Shown: piece after piece, positions 35,663 through 44,809 of the stretch
Layout of the letters: each line of letters begins with the position of its first letter
Numbering within the stretch: position 1 is the first letter of the stretch
Assembly (NCBI RefSeq): GCF_028281565.1
Contig: NZ_JANQJQ010000021.1
Coordinates: forward strand, 186,001 to 250,000
Direction: 5' to 3'
Length of the DNA: 64,000 bases
Origin: Seonamhaeicola sp.
GTDB taxonomy: Bacteria > Bacteroidota > Bacteroidia > Flavobacteriales > Flavobacteriaceae
The notes under the pieces: model-generated
Told to the model about the DNA's origin: nothing
Databases searched by the model: none
The model's input: the letters and a program-made list of their open reading frames with translations, nothing else
Made by a program: the position numbers and the translations under genes

Positions 35663-36009
35663 TAGCGATCAAAAACCATGATTTCACGAATTTCTACTGT
35701 ACCGCCCAAATCATAATCCGGGTAGTCTTCGGCAATTTCCTGAACGCTGTCAAAGTCTTTGGCTTCTACCAGATAATACCCGCCAACTATTTCTTTAACT
35801 TCCGCCGAAGTTAAATCGGTCACAGTTCTGTTTTTCCCAACAACACGTCTTATTTGTGGTGTTAAAGCATTACCGCCACGAAGGATACCGGCCTGGGACA
35901 TTTTATCATTCCAGGCAAACCATTTGCCCATCCTGGTTTGCAATTCTTCCGGAGACAGGCCTAAATCAGCGTAATCTGCTCCAACAAAAATCATCATAAA
36001 TTCTTTCAT
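35662..36009 (-). CDS. YCII/DGPF-domain protein, partner of the ECF sigma factor
   Basis: A 115-residue ferredoxin-like fold protein of the YCII-related (DGPF) family. Visible: 'FMMIFVGADYADLGLSPEELQTRMGKWFAWNDKM' at the start, 'GGYYLVEAKDFDSVQEIAEDYPDYDLGGTVEIREI' at the end. It comes first in the operon, and its stop codon shares a base with the sigma ATG. In ECF42 groups such proteins are members of the sigma regulon; their biochemical role is not settled. Confidence 0.9.
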   Translation of the reverse strand: MKEFMMIFVGADYADLGLSPEELQTRMGKWFAWNDKMSQAGILRGGNALTPQIRRVVGKNRTVTDLTSAEVKEIVGGYYLVEAKDFDSVQEIAEDYPDYDLGGTVEIREIMVFDR

Positions 36010-36525
36010 AATTGAATATTTTTAAGGTTTATATTATTAAGACGTATGTTAGAATGGATAAGGGGACACTTATTTTCAAATTTAATTGAAAAAATAAACT
36101 TTTTAATTTTTACCTGGTAAAAAAGGATGCCATTTTAGAAGAAAAGAGACATTAGAATATAAAGATATTTGTTCTAACACGCTCTATTAAGGATATTTAT
36201 GGACAAGATGCGTAGTAAGTGCGTAGTGCTTTTTCTACTTGTTAGCTTAGGTGCTTAAAAGCAAAATAAATAGTTTTGTAGGTAAGTGAGATATTGTAAT
36301 AAAATATAATATTTGATTGTAAAAAAAGATTGACCCCCATTAATCTTATGTACCACACTTTATAATATGTTTTTTTCTAGGCTAACGGGAGCGTGGTTTA
36401 GTAAGGCTTTAAGGGGTATTAAACATTGAAACACGTTTGTTTTGATTAGTAGCAATGTTGAAAAAAGCAATTAGGAATAATTCCTAATTGCTTTTTTATT
36501 GAAGTATTATGTGTACTGTTTCCTC
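36010..36525. other. Spacer between the YCII gene and pruA
   Basis: 516 bp without a gene. TAAATTTG on the minus strand (36077-36084) is a possible -7 box for the YCII-sigma operon, 68 bp from its ATG. The pruA terminator is at 36461-36497. The rest is AT-rich and shows nothing I can name. Confidence 0.5.
36461..36497 (-). terminator. Terminator of pruA
   Basis: Perfect 18-base arms around one base, with T-runs on both sides, about 30 bp after the pruA stop. It is the longest terminator stem in the window. Confidence 0.88.
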
Positions 36526-38154
36526 CTATGCTCCTAAAAATGGATACCTGTAATCTGTGGGCGTTACAAACGTTTCTTTGATCATCCTTGGTGAGACCCA
36601 ACGCAACAGGTTTTGAGCACTTCCGGCTTTATCGTTAGTCCCGGAAGCCCGGGCACCACCAAATGGTTGTTGGCCAACAACGGCTCCTGTAGGTTTATCA
36701 TTAATGTAGAAATTACCGGCACTATTTTGTAATGCTTTTGTGGCTTCAACTATGGCGTATCTGTCAGTAGCAAGAATAGCTCCGGTAAGCGCATATTCAC
36801 TGGTCTCATCAACCAGTTTTAACGTTTCGGAATAGGCATCATCTTCATAGACATAAATAGTGATCACCGGCCCAAATAATTCGGTACACATGGTAGTGTA
36901 TTTCGGATTTGAAGTAACAATAACCGTTGGTTCAATAAAATACCCCTTGCTTTTGTCATAACCGCCACCAACTATAATATCTGCGTCAGCATCGGCTTTT
37001 GCCTGATCAATATATTTAGCCAATTTATCAAAAGACCCTTCGTGAATAACAGCCGTAACAAAATTGCTCATATCTTCGGGAGATCCTATTTTAAAAGAGT
37101 TTACGTCCTCTATGACAAAGTTTTTTACGTCTTCCCATATGCTTTGTGGTATATAGGCTCTGGAGGCCGCACTACATTTTTGTCCCTGAAATTCAAAGGC
37201 GCCTCTGGAAATGGCTGTAGCTACCTGTTTGTCATTAGCCGATTTATGCGCAACGATGAAGTCTTTGCCACCGGTTTCTCCAACAATTCTCGGGTAGGTT
37301 TTATAGTTATGAATATTATTGCCTATTTGTTTCCACAGTTCTCTAAAGATGAATGTAGAACCGGTAAAATGCAATCCGGAAAAATCAGGACTGGCTAAAA
37401 CCGTATTGGTGATCATTACAGGGTCACCAAAAACAACATTTATGACACCTGCAGGTACACCGGCTTCTTTAAATACATCCATAATGACTTTGGCAGAGTA
37501 TATTTGACTGTCACTGGGTTTCCAGACAACCACATTACCCATTAAGGCCATACAAGCTGGTAGATTACCGGCAATAGCAGTAAAGTTAAATGGTGTAACA
37601 GCATAAGTAAACCCTTCAAGGGGCCTGTACTCAATCCGGTTCCAGGCATCAGAAGTACTTTCCGGTTGTTCAGCATAGATGTCAGTCATAAACTGCACGT
37701 TAAAGCGCAAAAAATCTATTAACTCACAAGCCGAATCAATTTCAGCCTGGTGAATGGTTTTAGACTGCGCTATCATGGTCGCGGCATTTATTTTGGCTCT
37801 GTATGGTCCTGCAATAAGTTCGGCAGCTCGTAAAAAGATACCGGCACGTTGTTCCCAGGGCATTTGAGACCAGGTTTTTCTGGCCTCTAAAGCTGTAGCA
37901 ATAGCATCCTCTATATGGGATTGTTCTGCTAAATGATAGGTGCCAACAATATGTTGGTGATCATGAGGAGGAGACATCATCCTGGTAGTTCCGGTTTCAA
38001 CATCATTTCCATTTATATATAAAGGCACATCAATTTTACTGTTAAACATGTCTTTGTAAGCCTGTAAAACAGCCTCCCTTTCAGGAGAGCCCGGAGCATA
38101 ACTTTTTACAGGTTCATTGACCGCAATTGGTACGTTAAAAAAGCCTTTTCCCAT
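36526..38154 (-). CDS. pruA: 1-pyrroline-5-carboxylate dehydrogenase
   Basis: A 542-residue aldehyde dehydrogenase that oxidises glutamate-gamma-semialdehyde to glutamate in proline breakdown. Family features: 'FNFTAIAGNLPACMALMGNVVVWKPSDSQ' region near 185-215, 'FTGSTFIFRELW' near 262-273, the 'GETGGKDF' motif with the catalytic Glu near 290-298 and the catalytic Cys in 'FEFQGQKCSAASRAY'. The length, the 'VGQQPFGGARASGTNDKAG' end and lack of a proline dehydrogenase domain mark it as the single-function type. No proline dehydrogenase gene is in the window. A -7 box lies 43 bp upstream. Confidence 0.95.
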   Translation of the reverse strand: MGKGFFNVPIAVNEPVKSYAPGSPEREAVLQAYKDMFNSKIDVPLYINGNDVETGTTRMMSPPHDHQHIVGTYHLAEQSHIEDAIATALEARKTWSQMPWEQRAGIFLRAAELIAGPYRAKINAATMIAQSKTIHQAEIDSACELIDFLRFNVQFMTDIYAEQPESTSDAWNRIEYRPLEGFTYAVTPFNFTAIAGNLPACMALMGNVVVWKPSDSQIYSAKVIMDVFKEAGVPAGVINVVFGDPVMITNTVLASPDFSGLHFTGSTFIFRELWKQIGNNIHNYKTYPRIVGETGGKDFIVAHKSANDKQVATAISRGAFEFQGQKCSAASRAYIPQSIWEDVKNFVIEDVNSFKIGSPEDMSNFVTAVIHEGSFDKLAKYIDQAKADADADIIVGGGYDKSKGYFIEPTVIVTSNPKYTTMCTELFGPVITIYVYEDDAYSETLKLVDETSEYALTGAILATDRYAIVEATKALQNSAGNFYINDKPTGAVVGQQPFGGARASGTNDKAGSAQNLLRWVSPRMIKETFVTPTDYRYPFLGA

Positions 38155-38196
38155 AATATGTCTATTTTTATTAAAAAATTTTCAGTGAATTGGGTG

Positions 38197-38204
38197 CAAA
38201 TTTA
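38197..38204 (-). promoter_or_regulatory. -7 box of the pruA promoter
   Basis: TAAATTTG on the minus strand, 43 bp before the pruA ATG. Confidence 0.6.
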
Positions 38205-38305
38205 CGAATATTTTAATTATTAATTAAAAACAGAACTTCTTAAAATCTAGTTAATTTTTATTTATTTTTTGTAAGTTGCTACACGATATTAAGACTACAG
38301 ATTTC

Positions 38306-39031
38306 ATGTGTACCGTAACAATTATCCCTAAAGGAACTAATGATTTTGTGCTCACTTCAAATAGAGATGAAGCACCAAACAGAATATCGTCTTCGCCGGA
38401 GTTTTATACTATTGAAGGCGTTAAGACACTGTTTCCTAAAGATGAATTATCAGAAGGAACCTGGATTGGTGTAAGCGAAAAAAACCGATTGATTTGTGTG
38501 CTTAACGGCGGTTTTATTATTCATGAAAGGCAGGCCGAATATAGAAAAAGCAGGGGTGTGGTGGCTAAGGATTTCATGATTGCAGAGGATGTAATTTCTC
38601 TTGTGGGTAAGTATGATTTAAAGGGCATTGAACCATTTACTATGGTGATAGTGGATTGGACTGCCGGTTTGCAGCTTTTTGAATTGGTTTGGGACGGAAG
38701 CAAAAAACATGTTTCGGAATTACCATTAGAACCCAAATTATGGTCGTCTTCAACGTTGTATACGGAAGCCATGAAAAAGGAGCGACAACGGTGGTTTAAG
38801 ATATTTAAAGCTGAAAATGATTTGAATGCCGAATCTATATTGACGTTTCATAAAGAGGCTGGAGGCGATAATGAGGATTATGGTGTTATTATGGACAGGT
38901 ATTTTGTAAAAACCACCAGTATTACACAGGTTGAAAAACAGGGTGATGCCGTAGACATGTCCTATGAAAATCTTCAGGACGGAACTATCGCTAATAAAAC
39001 ATTTAGTTTACCGCAGATAGTTAATGAATAG
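38306..39031 (+). CDS. NRDE/TANGO2 family protein
   Basis: 241 residues. The family is named for its 'TSNRDE' motif, here near residues 18-23. I start it at the ATG giving 'MCTVTII', not at the earlier TTG (38276), because the family begins with Met-Cys and Cys2 is thought to become the N-terminal residue, as in Ntn-type folds. Other conserved points: 'GTWIGVSEKNRLICVLNGG' near 52-70. Animal TANGO2 and bacterial relatives have been linked to haem handling. Its last 8 bp overlap the start of the next gene, so both are translated from one mRNA. Confidence 0.87.
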   Translation: MCTVTIIPKGTNDFVLTSNRDEAPNRISSSPEFYTIEGVKTLFPKDELSEGTWIGVSEKNRLICVLNGGFIIHERQAEYRKSRGVVAKDFMIAEDVISLVGKYDLKGIEPFTMVIVDWTAGLQLFELVWDGSKKHVSELPLEPKLWSSSTLYTEAMKKERQRWFKIFKAENDLNAESILTFHKEAGGDNEDYGVIMDRYFVKTTSITQVEKQGDAVDMSYENLQDGTIANKTFSLPQIVNE

Positions 39032-40019
39032 TACCGGAATTATTTTAACGCTGGCCTATCCGGAAACTATTGTGATGGTTTCTGAAGAGTGGTTTTCTCC
39101 TTTTTTACGCTATTTAGGTATTGGCAAGAAAGATTATTTACGTGCTGGCCATGCGGCTTTAGTGCTGATTAATAAGACTACAGGTGTTTTGGAATACCAT
39201 GATTTTGGGCGTTATATAACCCCGGAACCAACCGGACGTGTACGCGGGCGAGATACCGATAATGAACTTGACTTCCCTTTAAAAGCCAAGATTGACGGTG
39301 ATGAGATAAAGAATTTAAATACCATTTTAGAGTTTTTGGGAACACATCCCAAGTTAACCCATGGTGATGGTAAATTAGTAGCGTCGGTTTGTAAGGCAGT
39401 GGATTATGAAAAGGCCAGAAGACATATAACCATGATGCAGGAAAAGCATTTTATTCGTTATGCTGCGTTTATAAAAGATGCCTGCAATTGTGCCCGTTTT
39501 GTAACCGATAGTTTGATTGCTTCGGTAACGGATCAGGTTATTAAAAAACGACTTGTTAAATCAAAGTGGTTTACACCCAGTACAGTTGGTAATGTGTTGT
39601 TGGCTGATACCGAAAACCATGTTTATGAAGTTTCTCAAGCAGGAGTGCTCTCTGAATTTACGGGCTCACAGAAAAGTGAAAATTTACGTTGTTTTTTGGA
39701 TAAGCTCAAAGATCATGAAGTAAATTTGGTTGGGACTTTAGAACCAAAGCCTAATGATGAAATTCATGAAGCCGCACAATGGCTCTCCGGTATAGCAGCT
39801 GGTGCCTGGTTTGAATTGCATGAAACGGAAAATGAACTGGAATACCGTTTTAGGCGACTCTCACCTTACGGTCATATTGATGTGGATGCCCTTTTTAAAG
39901 TTGAAGATAACATGTTTACTTATCAGGAGCGGTTTGAGTTTGTACATTATTCCAATTGTAAATTCTTTCATATACAGCAAAACGGCACTGTTTTTAGGTT
40001 TGAAAGAATTGAAAGTTAA
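39024..40019 (+). CDS. Unknown protein with papain-like His/Cys motifs, partner of the TANGO2-like gene
   Basis: 331 residues, no signal peptide. I believe it corresponds to DUF6695, but I am not certain. 'AGHAALVLINKTTGVLEYHDFGRY' (H43, H59) followed about 100 residues later by 'DACNCARFVTDSL' (C154, C156) has the His-then-Cys order of circularly permuted papain folds such as the LRAT/YiiX type. Residues about 215-331 form a separate beta-rich part. The start overlaps the TANGO2-like gene by 8 bp. Function unknown; a cytosolic amidase, thioesterase or acyltransferase acting with its partner is a possible reading. Confidence 0.75.
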   Translation: MNSTGIILTLAYPETIVMVSEEWFSPFLRYLGIGKKDYLRAGHAALVLINKTTGVLEYHDFGRYITPEPTGRVRGRDTDNELDFPLKAKIDGDEIKNLNTILEFLGTHPKLTHGDGKLVASVCKAVDYEKARRHITMMQEKHFIRYAAFIKDACNCARFVTDSLIASVTDQVIKKRLVKSKWFTPSTVGNVLLADTENHVYEVSQAGVLSEFTGSQKSENLRCFLDKLKDHEVNLVGTLEPKPNDEIHEAAQWLSGIAAGAWFELHETENELEYRFRRLSPYGHIDVDALFKVEDNMFTYQERFEFVHYSNCKFFHIQQNGTVFRFERIES

Positions 40020-40101
40020 TACTATGACATTCTGAATCTTTTGACTGTCGCTCAAGACAGGCTAGAGTGAAGAATCTCTATTTTAAAATTGGGTAATCTT
40101 C

Positions 40102-40488
40102 CTAGTTTATAGCAAAAGGCGCACTTAGCTTAAATGTCGGGATAGCTACATTAAACTTTTTGGTAGTAGTAAAGTTTACCATACTGTAATACCCTTGCAT
40201 AGCACCAAACGGTGAGGTTAATAAACATCCGGACGTATAAGTATGAGATTCACCAGGTTTTAAAACCGGTTTTTTACCAATAACTCCTTCGCCATCAACA
40301 ATCTCAACATTATTTAAAGCATCCAGAATCTCCCAATGACGTGCCTGAAGTTGTACGGAATCTTTACTTTGGTTTTCTATAGTGACTTTATAACCAAAAG
40401 CGTACTGTATTTTATAGTTTCTATAAAATGAGCCTTCGAAAGTGGTTTCCACCGAAATCTTTATGCCTTTGGTTACCTGTTGTACCAT
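40102..40488 (-). CDS. apaG: ApaG family protein
   Basis: A 128-residue protein of the ApaG/DUF525 family with a fibronectin III-like fold. Typical stretches are 'VTKGIKISVETTFEG', 'FGYKVTIENQSKDSVQLQARHWEILDALN' and 'VIGKKPVLKPGESHTYTSGC' followed by 'GAMQGYYSMVN'. ApaG was named for effects on cobalt resistance in Salmonella, but its role is not settled. It stands alone here; dispersed hairpins follow its start on the upstream side. Confidence 0.92.
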   Translation of the reverse strand: MVQQVTKGIKISVETTFEGSFYRNYKIQYAFGYKVTIENQSKDSVQLQARHWEILDALNNVEIVDGEGVIGKKPVLKPGESHTYTSGCLLTSPFGAMQGYYSMVNFTTTKKFNVAIPTFKLSAPFAIN

Positions 40489-40511
40489 GAATTAATCGAA
40501 AAAGAATTGCG

Positions 40512-40578
40512 CGACGCTTTGCGTCGTGGTTTCCTATAAAATTATCATTCCCATGAAAATGGGAATCTCAATAAGAGA
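40512..40578. repeat. Dispersed intergenic hairpins upstream of apaG
   Basis: Three small inverted repeats in a row: CGACGC-TTT-GCGTCG (40512-40526), ATTCCCAT-GAAA-ATGGGAAT (40547-40566, loop of GNRA form) and an overlapping AATCTC-AATAA-GAGATT (40564-40580). The last two cannot form at once. The unit resembles the short repeats at 57219-57254. Confidence 0.55.
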
Positions 40579-40764
40579 TTAAAAAACTTTTATTGACTGA
40601 TATACAATACGTTTAAACAGCAAAAATAGTATTTTTTAATGGCTACAATTAAAAAATTAGTTAAAATGCTGTTTTAATCGAAAAGAATTCCCCGATGTAC
40701 TGTATAACGTCGGAGTTTCCGTCGAAATTGCCATTCCCTTGACAAAGGGATCTTATTAAATTAT

Positions 40765-42015
40765 TTAGTTACTGATATTAACAGAGCTGGCTTCTCCCAA
40801 CCCGATAATTTTGTCATAACGCCCGCCCAGATCTCTGTAATACACCAATACTTTGTAGTTGTTTTCGGTTTGGTAAAAGTTGCCGCCAATAGCACCTTCA
40901 TTAATGGTGTCGTCATCCAGTGTCACGTATTTGTAATTGTAAAACCCTTGTTTTAATAATATAGAAGCCCTGTAGACCCTTCCTGAAGGATCATAGGTCA
41001 TTTTATTACTTTCGTTAATAACGTAATTGTTAAAATTGCCGTATACAAAAACGCTGGTGTTAGTATCAAAATCGGGGTTTGGCCGCAATGAAAAATGGAT
41101 CCAAACATAATCGGATTCTATACTTACATCCACATTGTTGATATTTGTAATTAGGTAGTTCCCGTTAATGTCCGGGTTATAGGTATAAGGCCTGTTACTG
41201 CGTTGAATGTTAGTGAATAAGTAATTGTGATACAGGTCTTGTAATTCAATACGCTGTACACCGTTGCTGGCGGCTCTTACATCTTTATTCTCAAAATATA
41301 AGTACTCGTTGCCACCCCAAAAACTGGACTCTATATCGTATTTGTAAATAAGCTGATTACCAACCGTGTATTGCGGTTTTAAGTTTGAAATAGCCGTATT
41401 CAGATTATTGTTTTGTACTACCAAAGTTTTTACAGTTTGCATGGGATTATTAAGCTGCATACCTCTTGGGGCAATGATGATATCTACGCGTTGTTTTTCT
41501 TCAATGTATTGAATGTCCCTGGAACGTTTTAGGCTTAAGCCAACGTCGGCCCTGTCTTCGTAGATCATAAATTTTCTTGAAAACACCAACTCGTCATAAC
41601 TGTCAAAGATGCTAATTACATAGTTGCCGGATTTTTTTAGGCGTCTTGTAAACTGATTAGGGACCGTTAATTTATAATGCGAATAAATTTGAAGTGTATT
41701 ATATGAATTTTCATAATTTCTGATGCGTTGGTTGTCAAAGCCATCCAAATATTCCGTTTTAGCTAAAATAGAAGGGGTCCAGTCAAAGTTACAGTGCTGA
41801 ATTTTATAATAATAATCATCTTCATTCCCATTTAAAGCGTCAAATTCCAATACCAGGGGATCGCCCAACCTTAATACCGGTAATTGAGTTTCGGGCGTAC
41901 TTCCCTTAAAATTAACGGTTTTTATAAAGTCAGGAGGGGTCACCTCATTTAGTTGACCATAACCAATATTTATACTGAAAAAAAGGATAAAAACCGGAAT
42001 GAATTTTATTGACAT
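40765..42015 (-). CDS. Type IX secretion system Plug protein (DUF5103)
   Basis: A 416-residue secreted protein of the family first called DUF5103 and later identified as Plug, which closes the unused SprA translocon on the periplasmic side. A signal peptide (about 1-20, ending 'NIGYGQ') precedes two beta-sandwich parts. Conserved stretches include 'CNFDWTPSILAKTEYLDGFDNQRI' and 'TSVFVYGNFNNYV' in the C-terminal part. I use the ATG at 42015, since a longer frame to 42045 would run into the -7 box (42043-42050). It is divergent from nqrA. Confidence 0.88.
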   Translation of the reverse strand: MSIKFIPVFILFFSINIGYGQLNEVTPPDFIKTVNFKGSTPETQLPVLRLGDPLVLEFDALNGNEDDYYYKIQHCNFDWTPSILAKTEYLDGFDNQRIRNYENSYNTLQIYSHYKLTVPNQFTRRLKKSGNYVISIFDSYDELVFSRKFMIYEDRADVGLSLKRSRDIQYIEEKQRVDIIIAPRGMQLNNPMQTVKTLVVQNNNLNTAISNLKPQYTVGNQLIYKYDIESSFWGGNEYLYFENKDVRAASNGVQRIELQDLYHNYLFTNIQRSNRPYTYNPDINGNYLITNINNVDVSIESDYVWIHFSLRPNPDFDTNTSVFVYGNFNNYVINESNKMTYDPSGRVYRASILLKQGFYNYKYVTLDDDTINEGAIGGNFYQTENNYKVLVYYRDLGGRYDKIIGLGEASSVNISN

Positions 42016-42042
42016 GTACAAGTAGTTTGGTGTAAATATAAT

Positions 42043-42050
42043 CAAATTTA
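42043..42050 (-). promoter_or_regulatory. -7 box of the plug gene promoter
   Basis: TAAATTTG on the minus strand, 28 bp before the chosen ATG. Confidence 0.55.
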
Positions 42051-42100
42051 ATGCCTAAAGTCTGACATATGTTAAAGCTCATAAATTTCTACGTATTTTA

Positions 42101-42133
42101 TTATGAAAACTGCATATTAAATTTGTACTTTTG
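42101..42133 (+). promoter_or_regulatory. nqr operon promoter
   Basis: TACTTTTG (42126-42133) with TTATG (42101-42105), a near match to the -33 element, 20 bp upstream. The leader to the nqrA ATG is about 37 bp. Confidence 0.6.
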
Positions 42134-42170
42134 CACCGATTTTTAGACAACTAATCTCAATAGAAAAAAT

Positions 42171-43526
42171 ATGTCAAACGACATTCGCATTAAAAAAGGT
42201 CTAGACATTAAACTTAAGGGTGCAGCCGAAAAAACGTTAGATACGGCAATAGTAAGCAATTTTTGCACCATTAGACCTGAAGATTTCCACGGCGTTATTC
42301 CTAAATTGATTTTAAAAGTTGGAGCTAAAGTAAAAGCAGGAGGTCCTGTTTTTCATGATAAGTCTAACGAAAATGTAAAATTTGTTTCTCCGGTTTCAGG
42401 AGAAGTATCGGAAATTGTACGTGGTGAAAAAAGACGAATTTTAGCCATTAAAATTCAGGCAGACAAATCGCAAACATATCAGGACAACGGAACACTTGAT
42501 GTAAATGCTGCAACCAGGGAAGAAGTATTGGATAAATTACTGAACTCCGGGTGTTGGCCATTTGTAAAACAACGTCCGTACGATGTTATTGCAAATCCGG
42601 ACAAGACACCTAAAGCTATTTTTGTTTCAGGTTATGCCAGCGCCCCTTTAGCTGCCGATTTGGATTTTACACTACAAGGAAAAGAAGCTGAATTGCAAGC
42701 GGCGGTTACCGCTTTAGGAAAACTAACAGAGGGAACCGTTCACATGTCAGTAGGTAAAAATTCTAATTCACCGTTGGCATCTGTTTCAGGAGCAACCATT
42801 CACAAAGTGTCTGGCCCGCATCCGTCAGGAAATGTAGGAACGCTGATCAATAAGATCGATCCAATAAACAAAGGCGAGGTTGTTTGGACCGTCAGTGCTC
42901 AGGACCTAGTCATTATAGGTGAGTTATTGTTGACCGGAAAATTCAATGCCGAACGCGTAGTTGCTTTAGTGGGGTCTTCAATTGAATCTCCCAGGTATTT
43001 TTCTACGAAAATAGGTAGTGAGGTATCAACCATGGTTTACGATAAGGGAATCGCTAAAGATGCTAATGCCAGGATTATTTCCGGTAATGTGCTTAGTGGA
43101 AAAGAAGTGCAGCCTGATGGCGCCTTAGATTATTACAGCAATGTTATTACCGTAATTCCGGAAGGTGACGATTATGAATTGTTCGGATGGAACAAACCGA
43201 TCTTCAATAAAGTATCGACTTCCAGAGCGTTAACGTTCTCATGGTTAAACCCTAGGAAAGAATACGATTTAAATACAAATACTAATGGGGAGCACAGAGC
43301 ATTTGTGGTTACCGGTGGTTATGAAGAGGTGTTTCCTTTAGATATTTATCCGTTACAGATCTTAAAGGCCTGTATGTATAAAGATCTGGATGAAATGGAA
43401 GCTTTGGGAATGTATGAAGTTGCTCCTGAAGATTTTGCGTTGACAGAATTTGTTTGTGTGTCTAAACAGCCACATCAAAAAATAATAAGAGACGGTTTAG
43501 ACTTAATGCTTAAAGAGATTGGATAA
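42171..43526 (+). CDS. nqrA: Na+-translocating NADH:quinone reductase subunit A
   Basis: A 451-residue cytosolic subunit of the sodium pump. The RnfC-like N-terminal part ('IRIKKGLDIKLKGAAEKT', 'FHGVIPKLILKVGAKVKAGGPVF') and the 'LNSGCWPFVKQRPYDVIANPD' stretch near 126-146 are typical. NqrA lies close to the quinone reduction site in the complex. The stop codon shares its last base with the nqrB start (TAATG), so translation is coupled. Confidence 0.96.
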   Translation: MSNDIRIKKGLDIKLKGAAEKTLDTAIVSNFCTIRPEDFHGVIPKLILKVGAKVKAGGPVFHDKSNENVKFVSPVSGEVSEIVRGEKRRILAIKIQADKSQTYQDNGTLDVNAATREEVLDKLLNSGCWPFVKQRPYDVIANPDKTPKAIFVSGYASAPLAADLDFTLQGKEAELQAAVTALGKLTEGTVHMSVGKNSNSPLASVSGATIHKVSGPHPSGNVGTLINKIDPINKGEVVWTVSAQDLVIIGELLLTGKFNAERVVALVGSSIESPRYFSTKIGSEVSTMVYDKGIAKDANARIISGNVLSGKEVQPDGALDYYSNVITVIPEGDDYELFGWNKPIFNKVSTSRALTFSWLNPRKEYDLNTNTNGEHRAFVVTGGYEEVFPLDIYPLQILKACMYKDLDEMEALGMYEVAPEDFALTEFVCVSKQPHQKIIRDGLDLMLKEIG

Positions 43527-44731
43527 TGGGACTAAAAAGTAAATTTCATAAACTTAAATTAAAGTATCAGGGCACTAAAATGGCACCTGCCTTTAATGCC
43601 ATTCATACATTTTTGTACTTGCCGAATGAGACCACTCACGGAGGGACCCATATAAAAGCTGCCGACGATTTAAAGCGTACCATGAATATAGTTATTATGG
43701 CTATGGTACCGTGTTTGATCTTTGGAATGTTTAATGCAGGTTACCAACACAATGCCGCTATTGGTGATTTTACAAGAGGTATGTCATTTTTTAGTGGTGA
43801 ATTTTGGACCTTAGAAAATCTGGGGATTGGAGCTCTTAAGATCCTGCCTTTGGTAGTGGTATCTTACGGGGTTGGTTTAGCCATAGAATTCTTATTTGCA
43901 GTAATCAAAAAACACGAAGTGGAAGAAGGGTACCTGGTGACAGGGATGTTAGTACCACTTATTGTACCGGTTGATATTCCGCTTTGGATGTTGGCGGTTG
44001 CAGTCGCTTTTGGTGTTGTAATTGGTAAAGAAGTTTTTGGAGGAACGGGTATGAATATTTTAAATCCTGCCTTAACTATTAGAGCCTTCTTATTCTTTGC
44101 ATATCCTACCTGGATGTCCGGAGATAAGGTTTGGGTTCACGGGGCAGTTGAACGTGCCGGAACACCTGATGCTATTTCCGGTGAAACTATCTTAGGGAGT
44201 TTAGCACAGAATAACCCGGTTGACCATAGCATCATGGATATGTTCCTTGGGTTTATCCCGGGGTCAGTCGGTGAAACCTCTACTTTATTAATATTGCTGG
44301 GAGGCTTATTTCTGATCTTCACGAAAATAGGAAGCTGGAGAATTATGTTATCGTCAGCTTTAGGAGCGATTGCCATGGGATTAATTTTCAATTGGGTGGT
44401 TGATGCCGGAGTGATTGCGGAAAGTAGCAAGTTTTACGGATTGATGAGCACTGTATGGTGGCATCATCTATTAATTGGTGGTTTTGCTTTTGGTACGGTG
44501 TTTATGGCAACAGACCCCGTTACTGCGTCGCAAACCAATAAAGGAAAGTGGATTTACGGTTTCTTAGTCGGATTTATCTCCATTATGATTCGCGTATTCA
44601 ACCCGGCGTATCCGGAAGGTGTGATGTTGGCCATATTATTAATGAACGTATTTGCGCCAACTATCGATCACTATGTGGTACAAGGAAATGTTAAGAAAAG
44701 AATGAAACGAATGAAAGTTAAAAGTGCCTAA
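43526..44731 (+). CDS. nqrB: Na+-translocating NADH:quinone reductase subunit B
   Basis: A 401-residue membrane subunit with about ten helices that binds covalent FMN and riboflavin and carries the sodium path. The FMN attachment motif reads 'DAISGETIL' near 217-225, with Thr as the expected flavinylation site by ApbE. Other signatures: 'FGGTGMNILNPALTIRAFLFFAYP' near 171-194 and 'GGFAFGTVFMATDPVTASQTNKGK' near 317-340. A 78-bp repeat-like spacer separates it from nqrC. Confidence 0.96.
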   Translation: MGLKSKFHKLKLKYQGTKMAPAFNAIHTFLYLPNETTHGGTHIKAADDLKRTMNIVIMAMVPCLIFGMFNAGYQHNAAIGDFTRGMSFFSGEFWTLENLGIGALKILPLVVVSYGVGLAIEFLFAVIKKHEVEEGYLVTGMLVPLIVPVDIPLWMLAVAVAFGVVIGKEVFGGTGMNILNPALTIRAFLFFAYPTWMSGDKVWVHGAVERAGTPDAISGETILGSLAQNNPVDHSIMDMFLGFIPGSVGETSTLLILLGGLFLIFTKIGSWRIMLSSALGAIAMGLIFNWVVDAGVIAESSKFYGLMSTVWWHHLLIGGFAFGTVFMATDPVTASQTNKGKWIYGFLVGFISIMIRVFNPAYPEGVMLAILLMNVFAPTIDHYVVQGNVKKRMKRMKVKSA

Positions 44732-44809
44732 AGTTAAAAGTACCTAAAGTTTTTAAATTGGAAACTTTAAGTGCTTGAGACACTTGAAACTTAAAACTTA
44801 TAAATAAAT
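44732..44809. repeat. Repeat-like spacer within the nqr operon (nqrB-nqrC)
   Basis: 78 bp composed of related words: AAAGTTAAAAGTGCC, then AAAGTTAAAAGTACC, then AAAGTTTTTAAATTGGAAACTTT, then AAGTGCTTGAGACACTT. Several arms pair with each other. Other nqr gaps are 0-3 bp, so this looks like an insertion of an intergenic repeat. Confidence 0.5.

Noticed and set aside
40501-40764. CRISPR-like array upstream of apaG
   Set aside because: The hairpins are unequal and few, with no regular repeat-spacer pattern and no cas genes.
44732-44809. Insertion sequence remnant in the nqr operon
   Set aside because: No transposase fragment, no clear terminal inverted repeats with target duplication; simple repeat words explain it better.
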